From a virus, in IMG/VR virus record IMGVR_UViG_3300044998_000075, positions 1 through 32,145 of that record: 32,145 bases of DNA. One strand, given 5' to 3'. The position numbers were made by a program, and so were the translations under genes. Shown piece after piece: positions 31,798 to 32,145 of the stretch. The notes below the pieces were generated by a model, which saw nothing but the letters and a program-made list of their open reading frames with translations, ran no database searches and was not told the origin of the DNA. The first letter of the stretch is position 1. Each line of letters starts with the position of its first letter.

Positions 31798-32145
31798 TGA
31801 AAGCCCGCATCGCCGTCGCAGCGCTCGCCGTGAGCGCCGGCGGTGTCGGCCTGATCGCTACCCACGAGGGCAACGTCCTTCGTGGGTATCTCGATCCCGT
31901 GGGCATCGTGACAGCCTGCCGCGGCCACACCGCCAGTGCCCAGCTTGGGCGCATCTACACCGAGAAAGAATGCGACGCCCTGTTCCGGGCGGACATCATC
32001 GTGGCAGAGCGCGCCGTTAAGCGGGCTGTCACGATTCCCTTGGCCCAGCCAACCTACGACGCCATCGTGAGCTTCACGTTCAACGTCGGGGAGGGTAACC
32101 TACGTCGCAGCACTCTGCTGCGGAAGCTGAACGCCGGCGACATCG
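31797..32145 (+). CDS. SAR endolysin, GH24 lysozyme family (3' end outside window)
   Basis: The first 116 residues are present. Residues 5-21 (IAVAALAVSAGGVGLIA) form a weakly hydrophobic, Gly/Ala-rich signal-arrest-release segment. The catalytic triad of T4/P21-type lysozymes follows: Glu24 in HEG, Asp33 in YLDPVG and Thr39 in IVTACRGHT. The later FTFNVGEGNLRRSTLLRKLN segment is typical. It cuts the glycan backbone of peptidoglycan after release from the membrane. T7 itself uses an amidase, so this is a phiKMV-like trait. The partial gene lacks its C-terminus only because the window ends. Confidence 0.93.
   Translation, partial: MKARIAVAALAVSAGGVGLIATHEGNVLRGYLDPVGIVTACRGHTASAQLGRIYTEKECDALFRADIIVAERAVKRAVTIPLAQPTYDAIVSFTFNVGEGNLRRSTLLRKLNAGDI

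Overview
This window is a continuous, densely packed, single-strand (+) stretch of a high-GC (roughly two-thirds GC by eye) lytic podovirus genome of the T7-like/Autographiviridae type. Three things show this: a single-subunit T7-type RNA polymerase, a T7-type DNA polymerase, and a T7-ordered virion and packaging block (portal, scaffold, capsid, tail tubular A and B, three internal core proteins, holin, small and large terminase). The RNA polymerase lies directly before the structural genes instead of in an early position, which is the phiKMV-like layout. The high GC suggests a GC-rich proteobacterial host, but the host cannot be identified from this window. Both ends are cut inside genes: a helicase on the left and an endolysin on the right.

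Region 1 (1-11300) is replication and nucleotide metabolism. In order: DnaB-like helicase (5'-truncated), nucleoside 2-deoxyribosyltransferase-like protein, family A DNA polymerase split by a group I intron carrying an HNH endonuclease gene, SSB-like protein with an acidic tail, 5'-3' exonuclease, endonuclease VII-type resolvase, DnaQ-like exonuclease with a zinc ribbon, dATP/dGTP diphosphohydrolase-domain protein, a small unknown, ATP-dependent DNA ligase and the phage RNA polymerase. Most genes overlap by 1-16 bases, so they probably form one translationally coupled transcript.

Region 2 (11301-28759) is morphogenesis. It opens with a putative phage promoter, followed by a 62-aa protein, a PA14-domain protein, a small morphogenesis protein, portal and scaffold. 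A second copy of the promoter, then the major capsid gene and a strong intrinsic terminator follow. After these come tail tubular A, an enlarged tail tubular B, a glycosyltransferase-like protein, a small overlapping gene and the three internal/ejection proteins. The largest (1619 aa) carries an HExxH metallopeptidase-like motif and shows no recognisable lytic transglycosylase at its N-terminus.

Region 3 (28760-32145) is lysis and packaging. A third promoter copy precedes a holin-like protein, the small and large terminase subunits, a SprT-like zinc metalloprotease, two small unknowns and a SAR-type GH24 endolysin that runs off the end. No tail fibre gene lies at the canonical place between the largest core protein and the holin.

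The strongest unusual features are: the intron, whose P1, P3, P4, P7, P8, P9 and P10 can be drawn by hand and whose HNH reading frame runs through the ribozyme core; a 16-base repeated promoter at three module boundaries; the metallopeptidase motif in the ejection protein; and non-standard candidate host-interaction proteins (PA14, glycosyltransferase-like, extended tail tubular B) in a window without a tail fibre gene. There is no gene-free stretch over 300 bases; the longest non-coding parts are the intron flanks. No tRNA, CRISPR array, insertion sequence or attachment site was seen.
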